64,000 nucleotides of DNA from Sphingobacteriales bacterium (GTDB taxonomy: Bacteria > Bacteroidota > Bacteroidia > Chitinophagales > JADIYW01). The notes below the pieces were generated by a model. It saw only the letters and a program-made list of their open reading frames with translations, was not told the DNA's origin and did no database searches. The DNA is taken from assembly GCA_016719635.1 (NCBI GenBank), contig JADJYT010000002.1, forward strand, positions 1-64,000, in the 5' to 3' direction. Shown piece by piece: positions 35,079 through 44,872 of the stretch. A program made the position numbers and the translations under genes. Within the stretch, counting starts at the first letter, position 1; every line of letters begins with the position of its first letter.

Positions 35079-35555
35079 ATGATTGAGATATACACAGACG
35101 GTTCTTCCAGAGGCAATCCCGGACCGGGAGGTTATGGTGTTGTTTTATTGGCGAACGGACACCGGAAAGAACTGTCAAAAGGATATCGTCTGACAACCAA
35201 CAACCGTATGGAACTGATGGCGGTGATTGCTGGACTGGAAGCATTGAAAAAAAACGACCTTAAAATCACCCTCTATTCCGATTCCAAATACGTGGTGGAT
35301 GCGGTAAAACAGGGCTGGGTATTTCAGTGGGACCTGAAACCGGACTTTGCCAAGAAAAAAAACAGGGATCTGTGGAAACGCTTTCTGAAACTACATGAAT
35401 ATCAGCAAATAGATTTTGTGTGGGTGAAAGGTCATTCTACCAATAAAGAAAATAACCGATGTGATGAACTGGCCACAGAAGCGGCAGATGGGTTTGAGCT
35501 GGATGTTGATACCGGTTATGAAAAAGAAATGGAACAAAAGAAAGGCATGTTCTGA
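35079..35555 (+). CDS. rnhA: Ribonuclease HI
   Basis: 158 residues. Removes the RNA strand of RNA-DNA hybrids. The acidic active site is visible: IEIYTDGSSRGNPGPGG (Asp), NNRMELMAV (Glu), LYSDSKYV (Asp) and NRCDELATEAA (Asp), plus the VWVKGHS flexible loop. The family's usual length is about 155. It is divergent from nth, and both are DNA-maintenance genes. The tail DTGYEKEMEQKKGMF extends slightly past the E. coli protein. Confidence 0.95.
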   Translation: MIEIYTDGSSRGNPGPGGYGVVLLANGHRKELSKGYRLTTNNRMELMAVIAGLEALKKNDLKITLYSDSKYVVDAVKQGWVFQWDLKPDFAKKKNRDLWKRFLKLHEYQQIDFVWVKGHSTNKENNRCDELATEAADGFELDVDTGYEKEMEQKKGMF

Positions 35556-35579
35556 TGAATCAATTATCTGCAATCATTT

Positions 35580-36310
35580 ATGGCCAGTGAAATTCTAATA
35601 CCCTGTATCGTGTTTGCCGGCTCCCTGATTTATGCAACTTTCGGGTTTGGCGATGCCTTGTTCGCCATGCCCTTGCTGACCATGCTCATCGGTATAAAAA
35701 CAGCCACTCCCCTCATGACGCTGAACGGCTGTACACTGGCAGCCGTCTTATTTGCAAGACATTACAAAGAAATTGACTGGACTTCTGCAAAAAAACTAAT
35801 TATTTCGTCCGCCTTCGGAATTCCTGTTGGTATTTATTTTCTGAAGAACGGAAATGAACAGCTTACTAAGATCATCCTGGGGGCATCATTATAGGCGTGG
35901 CTGTGTACAACCTGTGGCTTAAAAAAGAAGCGCATTCCATTCATCCCAACTGGTCCTATGTTTTTGGTTTCTTCGCCGGCATTCTGGGTGGTGCCTTTAA
36001 TACGGGTGGGCCGCCCATCGTTTTATTCGGCACGCTGAGAGGATGGACACAAATGCAATTCGTCAGTACGCTGCAGGGCTATTTTCTGCCGAGTGATCTG
36101 TTTATCCTTGCCGGTCAGTTAATTTCAGGCATATTGACAAAGACAGTTTTTAAATATTATCTGCTATGCCTTCCTTTCACACTACTGGCGATGGTGTTGG
36201 GAAAGTATATAAGAAAACAAATACCACCGGGAAAATTCAACCGGTACATTTTTATCTTATTGCTGGCAATTGGAATACTCTTTCTAATCCGTTCGGTACT
36301 GTCTGCCTGA
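35580..36310 (+). CDS. TauE/SafE-type membrane exporter, one frameshift
   Basis: ATG at 35580. The first frame ends at 35894; adding one base near 35888 gives GASFIGVAVYNLWLKK and continues to 36310, about 244 residues. Helices include LIPCIVFAGSLIYATFGFGDALFAMPLL, and the second half has VFGFFAGILGGAFNTGGPPIVLFGTL, the repeated G-x-x-G-x-G-N-T-G-G/PP motif of TauE/SafE (DUF81) exporters. These move sulfite, sulfoacetate or other anions. One of only two broken genes recognised in the right-hand region. Confidence 0.8.
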
Positions 36311-36336
36311 TTCGGCAAGGCTGTTTTTCAGAAAAA

Positions 36337-36753
36337 TTATTCCGCCGCATTCTGTAAGTATAATTTTTCCCAGTTTCCATTTCTATTCCAAAGCAAATCA
36401 CCGTTTTCCCGTTTCAACTCTAACTTATCTTCGACGGCAGAAGTGGAATCACATGTAACGGAATCCTTTTTGCAGCACTTTTTCTGTTTTTTCTTACAGC
36501 AGGATTTGGTTGTATCCGCATCTTTGGAAAGTGCTATTTGCTGATTGGAAACCGTATAGCTTCCCTTACTTGTTTTAGAACCTGTATTTCTGTCATCTGT
36601 ACCAAAGGAATTTTCCTGAAGCTCATAACGGCCATTTTCCAGGAATGTAAACACATAGGCATTCCGGCAGCAGGCGTATTTTCCCTTTAAATCATTTTGT
36701 GCAAACAATGTGACACTGCAGAAAAACATGGTTGAAACTATCCACTTCCTCAT
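36337..36753 (-). CDS. Secreted Cys-rich small protein
   Basis: 138 residues. MRKWIVSTMFFCSVTLFAQ is a signal peptide. The mature part has a lipocalin-like strand pattern (LKGKYACCRNAYVFTFLENGRYELQEN, GSYTVSNQQIAL, LELKRENGDLLWN). A Lys/Cys-rich insert carries seven Cys (SCCKKKQKKCCKKDSVTC plus TCDS nearby), reminiscent of a metal-binding loop. Function unknown. Converges with the TauE-like gene. Confidence 0.6.
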   Translation of the reverse strand: MRKWIVSTMFFCSVTLFAQNDLKGKYACCRNAYVFTFLENGRYELQENSFGTDDRNTGSKTSKGSYTVSNQQIALSKDADTTKSCCKKKQKKCCKKDSVTCDSTSAVEDKLELKRENGDLLWNRNGNWEKLYLQNAAE

Positions 36754-36825
36754 TTTACTGATTTTAATACAAAAATATCAATTTTTATACCAATATCCTT
36801 AAATTAGGATAGTTATAATACCGAC

Positions 36826-38433
36826 ATGCCGAAGAAAGACCACCTATATGAACTCATCCAAACTATGGATAAATCGGAAAAACGGTATTTCAAGATTTAT
36901 TTCGCAAACGAAAAAAAAGAACAGAAATACCTGAAACTTTATGATGCTCTTGAAAAGACAAAGGTCTATGATGAGAAGAAAATAAAACATCAGATCAATG
37001 ATGCCTATATCCAGAAACACTTTGCGGAAACCAAATATTATCTGTATCAATTGATTTTAAAGGTGCTGAAACATTACCGGACAGAAAATTCGGTGGATAA
37101 TCTACTGCTAGAGAAAATCCAGAACATAGAAGTGCTGATTCAGAAAGCATTATGGGAACAGGCGGACAGTGAACTGAGCAAAGCAAAAAAAATGGCGTAC
37201 GATTATGAACGCTTCGAATTCCTGATACTATTATTCTCCTACCAGAACAAGATCATTGTTTCGACCCGGCTTCACGGCTATTCTGCCGGCGACCTGGATA
37301 AATTCTGGAGTGAGAAGTCACTTGCATTCCAAAATTTCTCGGATACGCAAACCGCCCGGCACAAAGTGATGCAGCTGCTGGAATCCAAAAACAGAATCGG
37401 GTATATCAAGACCAAACAGGACAGAGACTTCTACGATAACCTAAAAAAAGACATAGAAACCATCCTGAAGAAAGCTGACTGCACCATCGCCAGGATTTAC
37501 GCTATCGAAAGCCTGGTATTCTATTTCAACCATACCGGGGAAAAGAAGCAGCAAAATCTTTACTGCAAGAAACTGGTCGAACTCCATGCCAAAAATCCGG
37601 CTATCAATGCGAGCAATCCCTATCAGCTGCCATCCGCCATACACAACCTTTGTTTAAGCGAAATCAATCTCTATAATTTTGACGAAGCATTGCGGTGGAT
37701 AAAAATCCAGCAAACCTATCTACAGATTATCGGAAATGATGCGGAAATAAAATACAAGGTGGAATGGAGCCTGGCATCCCTTCAATCTTACTATTATAAC
37801 GTATCCGGAAAATTTGGTGAAGGTATATACTCCGCCGGAAACATTATTAAATGGTTAGAAACCACGGAAGAAATTGACCACACGAGCAAATGGAAATTTT
37901 ACGGCAACTGCGCTGAAATCTATCTGGGAGCGAAAGATTACAAAAACTTCTTCTACTGTATGCGTAAACTGCAGGAGTTCTGGAATAATATCGATACTTA
38001 TAATAAAATCAACTACACCCTGCTTCAGATGCTTGCGCACATTGATGAAAAGGATACGGATGCGGCTTTGTATTCCTATAATTTTCTGGAAAAAGAAATC
38101 AATACCATCCGAAAAGACAACCCGACTGCAACAGAAAGAATCCTGTTATCCTTTTTTAAAAAACTGCAGGACAGGAAACAACCCAAAAGCCGGAATGTCC
38201 TGCTAAAAGAAACCTGGCAGGAACTAAAAGAAAATGAACGGGAAATACAGACGGGAGAATTTGAATATGCCCTGTGGCTGGAACAGATGCTGACTAAAAG
38301 CTCATATGAGAATCTGGTACGGCAAAAACGAACCCTGCAATCCGAAGACTTTACAGCATTCCGAAATGATGAAGTAAAAATTTTGATAGACATCGAATCA
38401 TTCAGAAAGAGTTTGCCAAAACGAATCCGCTGA
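36826..38433 (+). CDS. Conserved Bacteroidota helical-repeat protein
   Basis: 535 residues, soluble, almost all helical. It starts MPKKDHLYELIQTMDKSEKRYFKIYF, an opening shared by a family of Bacteroidota proteins of unknown function. The rest looks like TPR-type paired helices (ALWEQADSELSKAKKMAYDYERFEFLILL, SYYYNVSGKFGEGIYSAGNII, EIYLGAKDYKNFFYCMRKL). Probably a protein-interaction scaffold. Ends 9 bases before the converging fbp gene. Confidence 0.65.
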   Translation: MPKKDHLYELIQTMDKSEKRYFKIYFANEKKEQKYLKLYDALEKTKVYDEKKIKHQINDAYIQKHFAETKYYLYQLILKVLKHYRTENSVDNLLLEKIQNIEVLIQKALWEQADSELSKAKKMAYDYERFEFLILLFSYQNKIIVSTRLHGYSAGDLDKFWSEKSLAFQNFSDTQTARHKVMQLLESKNRIGYIKTKQDRDFYDNLKKDIETILKKADCTIARIYAIESLVFYFNHTGEKKQQNLYCKKLVELHAKNPAINASNPYQLPSAIHNLCLSEINLYNFDEALRWIKIQQTYLQIIGNDAEIKYKVEWSLASLQSYYYNVSGKFGEGIYSAGNIIKWLETTEEIDHTSKWKFYGNCAEIYLGAKDYKNFFYCMRKLQEFWNNIDTYNKINYTLLQMLAHIDEKDTDAALYSYNFLEKEINTIRKDNPTATERILLSFFKKLQDRKQPKSRNVLLKETWQELKENEREIQTGEFEYALWLEQMLTKSSYENLVRQKRTLQSEDFTAFRNDEVKILIDIESFRKSLPKRIR

Positions 38434-38442
38434 AGCACCAAC

Positions 38443-39420
38443 TTAATCTTCCAGCAGATCCACCAACTTCGCAGAGCCCATATACACGATGGTACGCTGA
38501 TGCAGCTTTTCAGGCACAATCTCCAGTATACGCTGTCTGCCGTTGGTCGCCTTACCGCCGGCTTGTTCCTGCAAAAATGCCATTGGATTGCATTCATACA
38601 TCAGGCGCAGTTTTCCGCCCGGCGTATCTTTGGTGGCGGGATATAAAAAAACACCGCCTTTAATCAGGTTGCGGTGAAAGTCCGCTACCATAGAACCGAT
38701 ATACCGCAAAGAGAATGCTTTTTTATCGGTGTTATCCTGACAATACTCTACAAATCTTTTCACGTTTTCGGGAAAGGAATTAAAATTGCCCTGATTCAAT
38801 GAATATGACTTTGCAGCGGCAGGCGTTTTAATATCCGGATGCGAAAGGCAAAACTCTCCAATGCTGGGGTCTAAGGTAAACCCGTTCACGCCATCTCCCG
38901 TGGTATATACCAGCATCGTCGAGGAACCATAAATCACATAACCGGCCGCCACCTGCTTTTCCCCTTGTTGCAGAAAATCATCCAGGGTACACAACTCCCC
39001 CACTTTAGACACCCGCTCGAATACGGAAAAAATCGTACCGACTGGAGCAATCACATCAATATTGCTGGAACCGTCCAAAGGGTCGAACAGCACCACATAT
39101 TTGGCTCTTTTCCTGTTTTTGAACGCTACAAAATCATCTTCCTCTTCACTGGCGATACCACAGCACTGGCCGCTGTTCTGCAGGCATTTTATCAGCACAT
39201 CATTCGCCACCATATCCAGTTTCTTCACTTCCTCTCCCTGCACATTCGTCTTATCCGCATCGCCCAAGATGGCATCGACCAGGCCGGCTTTGCTCAAATC
39301 CCTGTTCACTATTTTGGATGCCAATCCGATATCACGCAGCAATCCGGACAATTCGCCTGTTGCTTCGGGATGTTTTTCCTGATTATTGGCTATAAACTCA
39401 TCTAAGGTAATTAATCGCAT
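38443..39420 (-). CDS. fbp: Fructose-1,6-bisphosphatase, class I
   Basis: 325 residues, standard length. Hydrolyses fructose-1,6-bisphosphate in gluconeogenesis. Metal-binding and substrate motifs visible: IASEEEDDFVAF, YVVLFDPLDGSSNID (the class I signature), GTIFSVFERV, and near the end GGVFLYPATKDTPGGKLRLMYECNPMAFLQEQAGGKA. Starts MRLITLDEFIANNQ. Confidence 0.95.
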   Translation of the reverse strand: MRLITLDEFIANNQEKHPEATGELSGLLRDIGLASKIVNRDLSKAGLVDAILGDADKTNVQGEEVKKLDMVANDVLIKCLQNSGQCCGIASEEEDDFVAFKNRKRAKYVVLFDPLDGSSNIDVIAPVGTIFSVFERVSKVGELCTLDDFLQQGEKQVAAGYVIYGSSTMLVYTTGDGVNGFTLDPSIGEFCLSHPDIKTPAAAKSYSLNQGNFNSFPENVKRFVEYCQDNTDKKAFSLRYIGSMVADFHRNLIKGGVFLYPATKDTPGGKLRLMYECNPMAFLQEQAGGKATNGRQRILEIVPEKLHQRTIVYMGSAKLVDLLED

Positions 39421-39555
39421 ACACTCGTTTTGTAGTTCGCAAATATACTGATATCAGGGCTATTTCCGAGTAAATTCCATGAAACCTTTTAATTATTACT
39501 TAATAATTACCTCCTGATTTACAATAACTAAATAACTATTTTAGCAGTCCGGCAA

Positions 39556-40029
39556 ATGAAAGGAAAATTCAATATTACTATTCGTAAAGCAGAGCCTAAT
39601 GACCTGATACAGGTCTATGGTTTAATCAGGGAACTGGCTGCTTTTGAAAAAGAACCGGATGAACCTTCCAATCCGCTGAAAAAATTCATCGAAGAAGGCA
39701 CCTGTAAACAGCCGCGTTTTCAGGTTATCCTGGCGGATGACAATGGGAAAGTGGCCGGCATCGCCCTGTATTATTACGGCTATTCCACCTGGAAAGGCTC
39801 GATGATTTACCTAGATGATCTGGTAGTAAAAGAATCTTACCGAAAAAAGGGAATCGGCAGAAAATTAATGGACGAACTGATAGCGATCGCCAGAGAAGAA
39901 AAAATCAACCAGCTGCGCTGGCACGTGCTGGACTGGAATGAGAACGCCATCAATTTTTACAAAAAATATCCGGTGACATTTGACAATACCTGGATAACGG
40001 TTAAGATAGAGAAAGAAAATTTATTATAA
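39556..40029 (+). CDS. GNAT-family N-acetyltransferase
   Basis: 157 residues. Transfers an acetyl group from acetyl-CoA. The core has LDDLVVKESYRKKGIGRKLMDELIAIA (the Q/R-x-x-G-x-G/A acetyl-CoA loop) and NQLRWHVLDWNENAINFYKKY. In style it resembles SAT/diamine-acetyltransferase members (FEKEPDEPSNPLKKFIEEG), so a small amine could be the substrate. Confidence 0.85.
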   Translation: MKGKFNITIRKAEPNDLIQVYGLIRELAAFEKEPDEPSNPLKKFIEEGTCKQPRFQVILADDNGKVAGIALYYYGYSTWKGSMIYLDDLVVKESYRKKGIGRKLMDELIAIAREEKINQLRWHVLDWNENAINFYKKYPVTFDNTWITVKIEKENLL

Positions 40030-40089
40030 ACACAGTGGAATACATCATTTTACTAATAAAAAGATATTACACGTTGCTAATTGGACAGT

Positions 40090-41343
40090 ATGAAAGTATT
40101 TAAATTCGGAGGTGCATCGGTAAAGGATGCCGCAGGAATCAGAAACGTAGCGTCGATTGTACAAAAATACGGCGAACAGGATTTAGTAGTGGTGGTCTCC
40201 GCTACCGGAAAAACCACAAACGCACTGGAAGAAGTTATAAAGGCTTATTTCAACAATACGGATGCAAAAGCCGCTTTTGACGTTGTCAAAAAGAATCATG
40301 ATACTATCTGCAGGGATCTGTTTAATGATGATACACATGAAGTGTTTGACAAACTGCAGAATGTCTATGCCGAAGTGGACTGGCAACTGGAGGAAAGCAG
40401 GAAGGAAAGCTATAATTATGTTTACGACCAGATTGTATCGCAGGGTGAATTGATTTCGTCTGTCATACTCAGCGCCTATCTGAATGAAGCGGGTGTGAAA
40501 AACAGCTGGCTGGATGTGCGTGATGTAATGAAAACGGACGACACCTACCGCGAAGCGGTGGTGGATTGGAATAAGACACAATCCCTGATGAATTCGGTCG
40601 TAAAACCTATGCTAAAAGATTCCATCATCGTTACACAAGGATTTATCGGATGTACCGCCGAAAACTGCACCACCACCTTAGGCAGAGAAGGCTCCGATTA
40701 TACTGCGGCAATCTTCGCCAATATGCTGGATGCCGAAAATCAAACCATCTGGAAAGATGTACCGGGTGTTATGAACGGCGACCCGCGCGTTTTTGACGAT
40801 GCTGTCTTCATAGATGAGATTTCATTCAATGAAGCGGTGGAAATGACGTTTTACGGAGCAACCGTCATCCATCCGAAAACCATCAAACCCTTACAGAATA
40901 AGAATATCCCGTTACTGGTAAAATCGTTTATACATCCGGAAGGCAAAGGCACGGTAGTGGGCGGAAAGGACAACAACCTGCCGCCGGTAAGAATCGTAAA
41001 AAACAGCCAGGCATTAATCGTTCTGCACACCAAAGATTTTTCGTTTGTGGAAGATGAGGTGGTGGCGGAAATATTTACGGCATTCTCCAAAGCCAATTTA
41101 AAACTCAATATGATGCAGCAGGGCGCCATTTCTTTTGATGCCGTAGTTGACAATATACCTGAAAAGATTGAAAAAGTGAAGGCTGCCTTACAGGATAAGT
41201 TTGATTTTTCCATCGAAGAGAATCTGACCATACTGACCATCCGTCATTACAACAGCTTTGACTACATCAATAAATTTAAGGGAGACAGAAATGCGATACT
41301 GGAGCAGCGGCGGCCAAGCACCTACCAGGGGTTGCTGGCTTAA
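40090..41343 (+). CDS. Aspartate kinase
   Basis: About 417 residues from ATG at 40090 (the in-frame TTG at 40081 is less likely). Phosphorylates aspartate, the entry to lysine, threonine and methionine synthesis. MKVFKFGGASVKDAAG holds the kinase Lys-Phe-Gly-Gly motif; TTLGREGSDYTAAIFANMLDA and WKDVPGVMNGDPRVFDDA are typical. The C-terminal ACT region (VLHTKDFSFVEDEVVAEIFTAF) suggests feedback control by an end product. Shorter than fused kinase-homoserine dehydrogenases. Confidence 0.9.
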   Translation: MKVFKFGGASVKDAAGIRNVASIVQKYGEQDLVVVVSATGKTTNALEEVIKAYFNNTDAKAAFDVVKKNHDTICRDLFNDDTHEVFDKLQNVYAEVDWQLEESRKESYNYVYDQIVSQGELISSVILSAYLNEAGVKNSWLDVRDVMKTDDTYREAVVDWNKTQSLMNSVVKPMLKDSIIVTQGFIGCTAENCTTTLGREGSDYTAAIFANMLDAENQTIWKDVPGVMNGDPRVFDDAVFIDEISFNEAVEMTFYGATVIHPKTIKPLQNKNIPLLVKSFIHPEGKGTVVGGKDNNLPPVRIVKNSQALIVLHTKDFSFVEDEVVAEIFTAFSKANLKLNMMQQGAISFDAVVDNIPEKIEKVKAALQDKFDFSIEENLTILTIRHYNSFDYINKFKGDRNAILEQRRPSTYQGLLA

Positions 41344-41359
41344 TATTTAAGGCCTGCCG

Positions 41360-42535
41360 TCAAAGTATAAATAATTTCCTCCGCCGGACTTCCTGCTTCA
41401 GCAGTTTCAGTTCGCGCCCCATTTGCCCGGAAACACTGGTATTTTCCTGTGCCCTTCGTATCAGGTAAGGGATGACATCTTTCACCGGGCCGTAAGGCAT
41501 ATATTTACTGGTATTGTAGCCTTTTTTCGCCAGGTTAAAGGTGATATGGTCGCTCATCCCCAGCAGCTGGGAGAAATGAATATGCGGGTGATTATTGGAT
41601 AAGTTGCCCTGCTGCATTAGCTGAATAGCCAGTAAGGTACTCTCTTCATTGTGTGTGGCCACGCAGATGGCAACATGTCCTATATTTTCGATTGCATATT
41701 TTACCGCTTCGTTATAATCATTATCCGTATGGCTCTTTGAAATCTGTATCGGATTGTCATACCCCATTTTCGAAGCGCGTATTTCTTCCTTTTCCATATA
41801 GGCTCCCCGTACCAGTTTAACGGCATAGATGAATCCTGCCTGTTTCGCCTTTTCAGCCTGTTCTTTGAAAAACTGCAGCCTGTCTTTTCTGTACAACTGG
41901 ACCGTATTGTAAATGATAGGTTTTTCCTTGTTGAATTTAGACATCAGATCCCAGGTCAAATCATCCAGTGGCTGCTGTATCCAGCTTTCTTCGGCATCCA
42001 CAAACAGGCTGACGTTATTGTCATGAGCCAATTGTGCCAGATTATAAATACGGCTTTTTGCCGTTTCAAAAACAGGCCGTTCCGTGGGAGATAATGTTTC
42101 TTTGGCATGTAACCTTTCCAGAATGGACAATGGTATCAGTCCCGTAAATTTAGAACAGACTATATCTACCGCATTGTAGTTTTTTGCAAAAAAAATGGCC
42201 TGCCGGATAGCATCCTCAGTACGCTGGAAATCTTCCTCGCTTTCCTTCCCCTCCACTCCGTAATCCAAAATACTCCGCACGCCATATTCATACAGATGAT
42301 TGATTTTTTTAGTCGCCAGCTCCAGGGAATCACCGCCACAAAACACGGCATAAATGGTGGGACGCATGCCCATTGCAACCGGCGTTTTGATACCCATATC
42401 CATCATTCGGGAGGCTGTCTTCGTTCCTATATCCACCAGCCAGCCGACATTTATCAGACGAAAAATCTGATAATCACGGATAAGCTCCCGATTGGATTTG
42501 TATGCAAATGCGGTTTGTGTATTATTGAAATCCAC
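41360..42535 (-). CDS. Proline dehydrogenase
   Basis: 391 residues, a single-domain FAD enzyme that oxidises proline to pyrroline-5-carboxylate. Barrel landmarks: SILDYGVEGKESEEDF, VSLFVDAEESWIQQPLDDL, FIYAVKLVRGAYMEKE and CVATHNEES. The tail has YMPYGPVKDVIPYLIRRAQENTS (substrate and FAD site: YGP, then RRAxEN). The proline-catabolism partner (P5C dehydrogenase) is not in the window. Confidence 0.92.
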   Translation of the reverse strand: MDFNNTQTAFAYKSNRELIRDYQIFRLINVGWLVDIGTKTASRMMDMGIKTPVAMGMRPTIYAVFCGGDSLELATKKINHLYEYGVRSILDYGVEGKESEEDFQRTEDAIRQAIFFAKNYNAVDIVCSKFTGLIPLSILERLHAKETLSPTERPVFETAKSRIYNLAQLAHDNNVSLFVDAEESWIQQPLDDLTWDLMSKFNKEKPIIYNTVQLYRKDRLQFFKEQAEKAKQAGFIYAVKLVRGAYMEKEEIRASKMGYDNPIQISKSHTDNDYNEAVKYAIENIGHVAICVATHNEESTLLAIQLMQQGNLSNNHPHIHFSQLLGMSDHITFNLAKKGYNTSKYMPYGPVKDVIPYLIRRAQENTSVSGQMGRELKLLKQEVRRRKLFIL

Positions 42536-42572
42536 GATTGTCTTTTAGTCCTTGAAGATACGAATTTTCCAT

Positions 42573-43304
42573 TTACCGGTTCCAGATTTCCCAGCTTCGT
42601 TCAGCCTGCAGGTATAACATTTCCAATCCGTTTTTTGTTTGCGCATGTCGCATCTTCCCATATTTTAAAAAGAGCGTTTCATCCGGATTATAAATCAGAT
42701 CGTATAACAAATGCTTGTCTGTAAGGACCTGATAAGGAATATCCGGCGCCTCTTGCGTATGTGGATGCATACCTACCGGAGAACAATTGACAATGAGTGT
42801 TGATTCCCGAACAACTGCATCGTCCAGTTCCTGATAAGTGATCGTGTTTTTTGATTTATTCCTCGATATAAACTGAAACGGAATGCCCAGTTTTTGCAGA
42901 ACATACACGACAGCTTTGCTTGCACCACCGGTACCAAGTATCAATGCGGCAGTATGCTGTGGTTTCAATAAAGGCTGTAAACTCTTTTCAAATCCAAAGC
43001 CATCCGAGTTATATCCGATTTTTTTGCCCTTTGTAAATTTGATGGTATTCACTGCTCCGATAGCTTTCGCCTCTTCATCGAGTTCATCTAAATAAGGAAT
43101 GATTTGTTCCTTATACGGAATGGTGACATTCAGCCCTGCCAGATTTTCTTCCCGCTCGCACAAATGCCTGAACAGTTCCATTCTCTCCAGCGGGAATACA
43201 TCGTACACCGCATCAGTAATCTTTTCCCGTTCAAATTTCTCCTTGAAATACCCTTTGGAAAATGAATGCGACAAAGGGAAACCGATCAATCCGTACTGCT
43301 TCAT
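42573..43304 (-). CDS. aroE: Shikimate dehydrogenase
   Basis: About 243 residues from ATG at 43304 (MKQYGLIGFPLSHSFSKGYF). The longer frame start at 43334 would lie inside the terminator hairpin. Reduces dehydroshikimate to shikimate with NADPH in aromatic amino-acid synthesis. Seen: LSHSFSK substrate pocket, NVTIPYKEQ (catalytic Lys), GAVNTIK, ALILGTGGASKAVVYVL (nucleotide loop) and GLEMLYLQAERSW. Confidence 0.92.
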   Translation of the reverse strand: MKQYGLIGFPLSHSFSKGYFKEKFEREKITDAVYDVFPLERMELFRHLCEREENLAGLNVTIPYKEQIIPYLDELDEEAKAIGAVNTIKFTKGKKIGYNSDGFGFEKSLQPLLKPQHTAALILGTGGASKAVVYVLQKLGIPFQFISRNKSKNTITYQELDDAVVRESTLIVNCSPVGMHPHTQEAPDIPYQVLTDKHLLYDLIYNPDETLFLKYGKMRHAQTKNGLEMLYLQAERSWEIWNR

Positions 43305-43322
43305 TCCTGATTTTTTAGAAAA

Positions 43323-43350
43323 AAGTATTCCCACTTTCGTGGGAATACTT
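43323..43350 (-). terminator. Hairpin terminator of the TPR gene
   Basis: AAGTATTCCCAC, TTTC loop, GTGGGAATACTT. On the - strand it is followed by a T-run, separating the TPR gene from aroE downstream. Confidence 0.8.
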
Positions 43351-43370
43351 CAATTGAATTTTAGTTTTAG

Positions 43371-44783
43371 TTAATTATATTCTGCGATGATTGCATGAAT
43401 CTGAAGGTTATCCTTCAGCTTTTCAGAAAAATCAAATAACAATTCATGGGAAGTGAAATTACTTTGCAGCAATTCTCTCAGCAACACTTCTCCTTCCTTG
43501 TTTTTATTTTCTAAAAATGCGAGCGCCGCTAATGCAAAATTGAGTTCGACGGTGGTTTTGCAAACCTCTGTGCCTTTCAGCAGAATTTGTCTGGCTGTTT
43601 CCAGATCGCCGCTGTCCGCCATAATCCTGGAAAGTATATAATACGCTTCATACCGTTTTACAAAGATATCAATTGCCGTTTCACAGGCATCGATAGACAC
43701 TTCGGTTTCTCCGATCTCCAATGCGGCTTCCGCCATCGCCAGACAGAAATCATACTGTTCTTTTTCCAGTTCATTGGCTTTTTGAAAGGATTTGTAAGCC
43801 TGCTCCCACAGTCCTTCCTGTTTGTACGTCTCTCCTATTCTGAAATAGGCTTCTGACAAGGATGGATTATCATGTACCGCCTTGCGGTAACAGTAACGCG
43901 CCATTTTCATATTGCCCAGCGCTTCATGGCATTTCCCCTGCAGGAAAAATATTTCGTCATCCGCCTCAAAGGTTTCGCACATTTCTTTGATGACCTCCAA
44001 TGACCTGGTAAAATTCTTTTTTTTGAAATGCAGTTCAGCGATATCCTGGTAGACAAAATCAGCGTCATCGTTAATGGCCAATACATACTCAAAAGCATCT
44101 ATCGCCTTTTCGTACTCATCACATCCGCGATACGAACAAGCCAGGTTATACCATGCAAACTGATTATACGGATTCAAATCAATCAAACGCAGATGCAGCG
44201 GAATGCTTTCTTCATACCGGTCGGTAATCTCGATGCAGTAATTCAAACGATTCAGTGCTTCTTCATTATTCGGTTCTATCCTGAGGCATTCGATGAGACA
44301 GTTATAGACTTCATAATATTTCTCCCAGTCTTCATACACATCACACATTTGAAGATAAACATCCGGTAAATCCTCTTTATCCGCTTTTTCCAGCAATTCC
44401 TGGAGGATAAAGACCGCCTCCTTATAGCGTGACTGGAATGTAAATATTTCAGCCCTCAGCAGTCCAATGCCTATTTCGGTACTGTCATAAATTTCCGCTT
44501 TATCCAATGTATCCAGGGCGATGTCCAGTTGCTTCAGTTCAAAATAAATCTGCGCCTTCTTCAGCAGCAGAATGGAAGAATAGGGATGCTGCAGCAGCGA
44601 TTGTTCCGCAACTTCAAGTGCATTATCAAATCGCCCCATATCTTCATAATATTCAATAATGACTTCATAGTCATCCTGATCAAAGAAGGGCGTTTGAGCG
44701 CCCTGTATGGATTGTTCGTATTGGGCTACTAACTCAGATACGTTGATGGGATCGTCTTCATTTTCAAATTCAAAGCTACTCAT
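43371..44783 (-). CDS. Tetratricopeptide-repeat protein
   Basis: 470 residues, soluble, no signal peptide. Many TPR units follow one another (for example YYEDMGRFDNALEVAEQSLLQHP, FAWYNLACSYRGCDEYEKAIDAFEYVL, EAYFRIGETYKQEGLWEQAYKSFQKANELEK). The acidic N-terminus (MSSFEFENEDDPINVSELV) is shared with Bacteroidota TPR proteins of unknown function. A scaffold role is likely. Confidence 0.85.
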   Translation of the reverse strand: MSSFEFENEDDPINVSELVAQYEQSIQGAQTPFFDQDDYEVIIEYYEDMGRFDNALEVAEQSLLQHPYSSILLLKKAQIYFELKQLDIALDTLDKAEIYDSTEIGIGLLRAEIFTFQSRYKEAVFILQELLEKADKEDLPDVYLQMCDVYEDWEKYYEVYNCLIECLRIEPNNEEALNRLNYCIEITDRYEESIPLHLRLIDLNPYNQFAWYNLACSYRGCDEYEKAIDAFEYVLAINDDADFVYQDIAELHFKKKNFTRSLEVIKEMCETFEADDEIFFLQGKCHEALGNMKMARYCYRKAVHDNPSLSEAYFRIGETYKQEGLWEQAYKSFQKANELEKEQYDFCLAMAEAALEIGETEVSIDACETAIDIFVKRYEAYYILSRIMADSGDLETARQILLKGTEVCKTTVELNFALAALAFLENKNKEGEVLLRELLQSNFTSHELLFDFSEKLKDNLQIHAIIAEYN

Positions 44784-44872
44784 AGGCTATAATTATGGAG
44801 TGAGTTTGTCAGTAATTCAAAGTTAATGGTTAATATTGTAATACTATTTGATAGAAAAGTTAAGTGTTAAAT

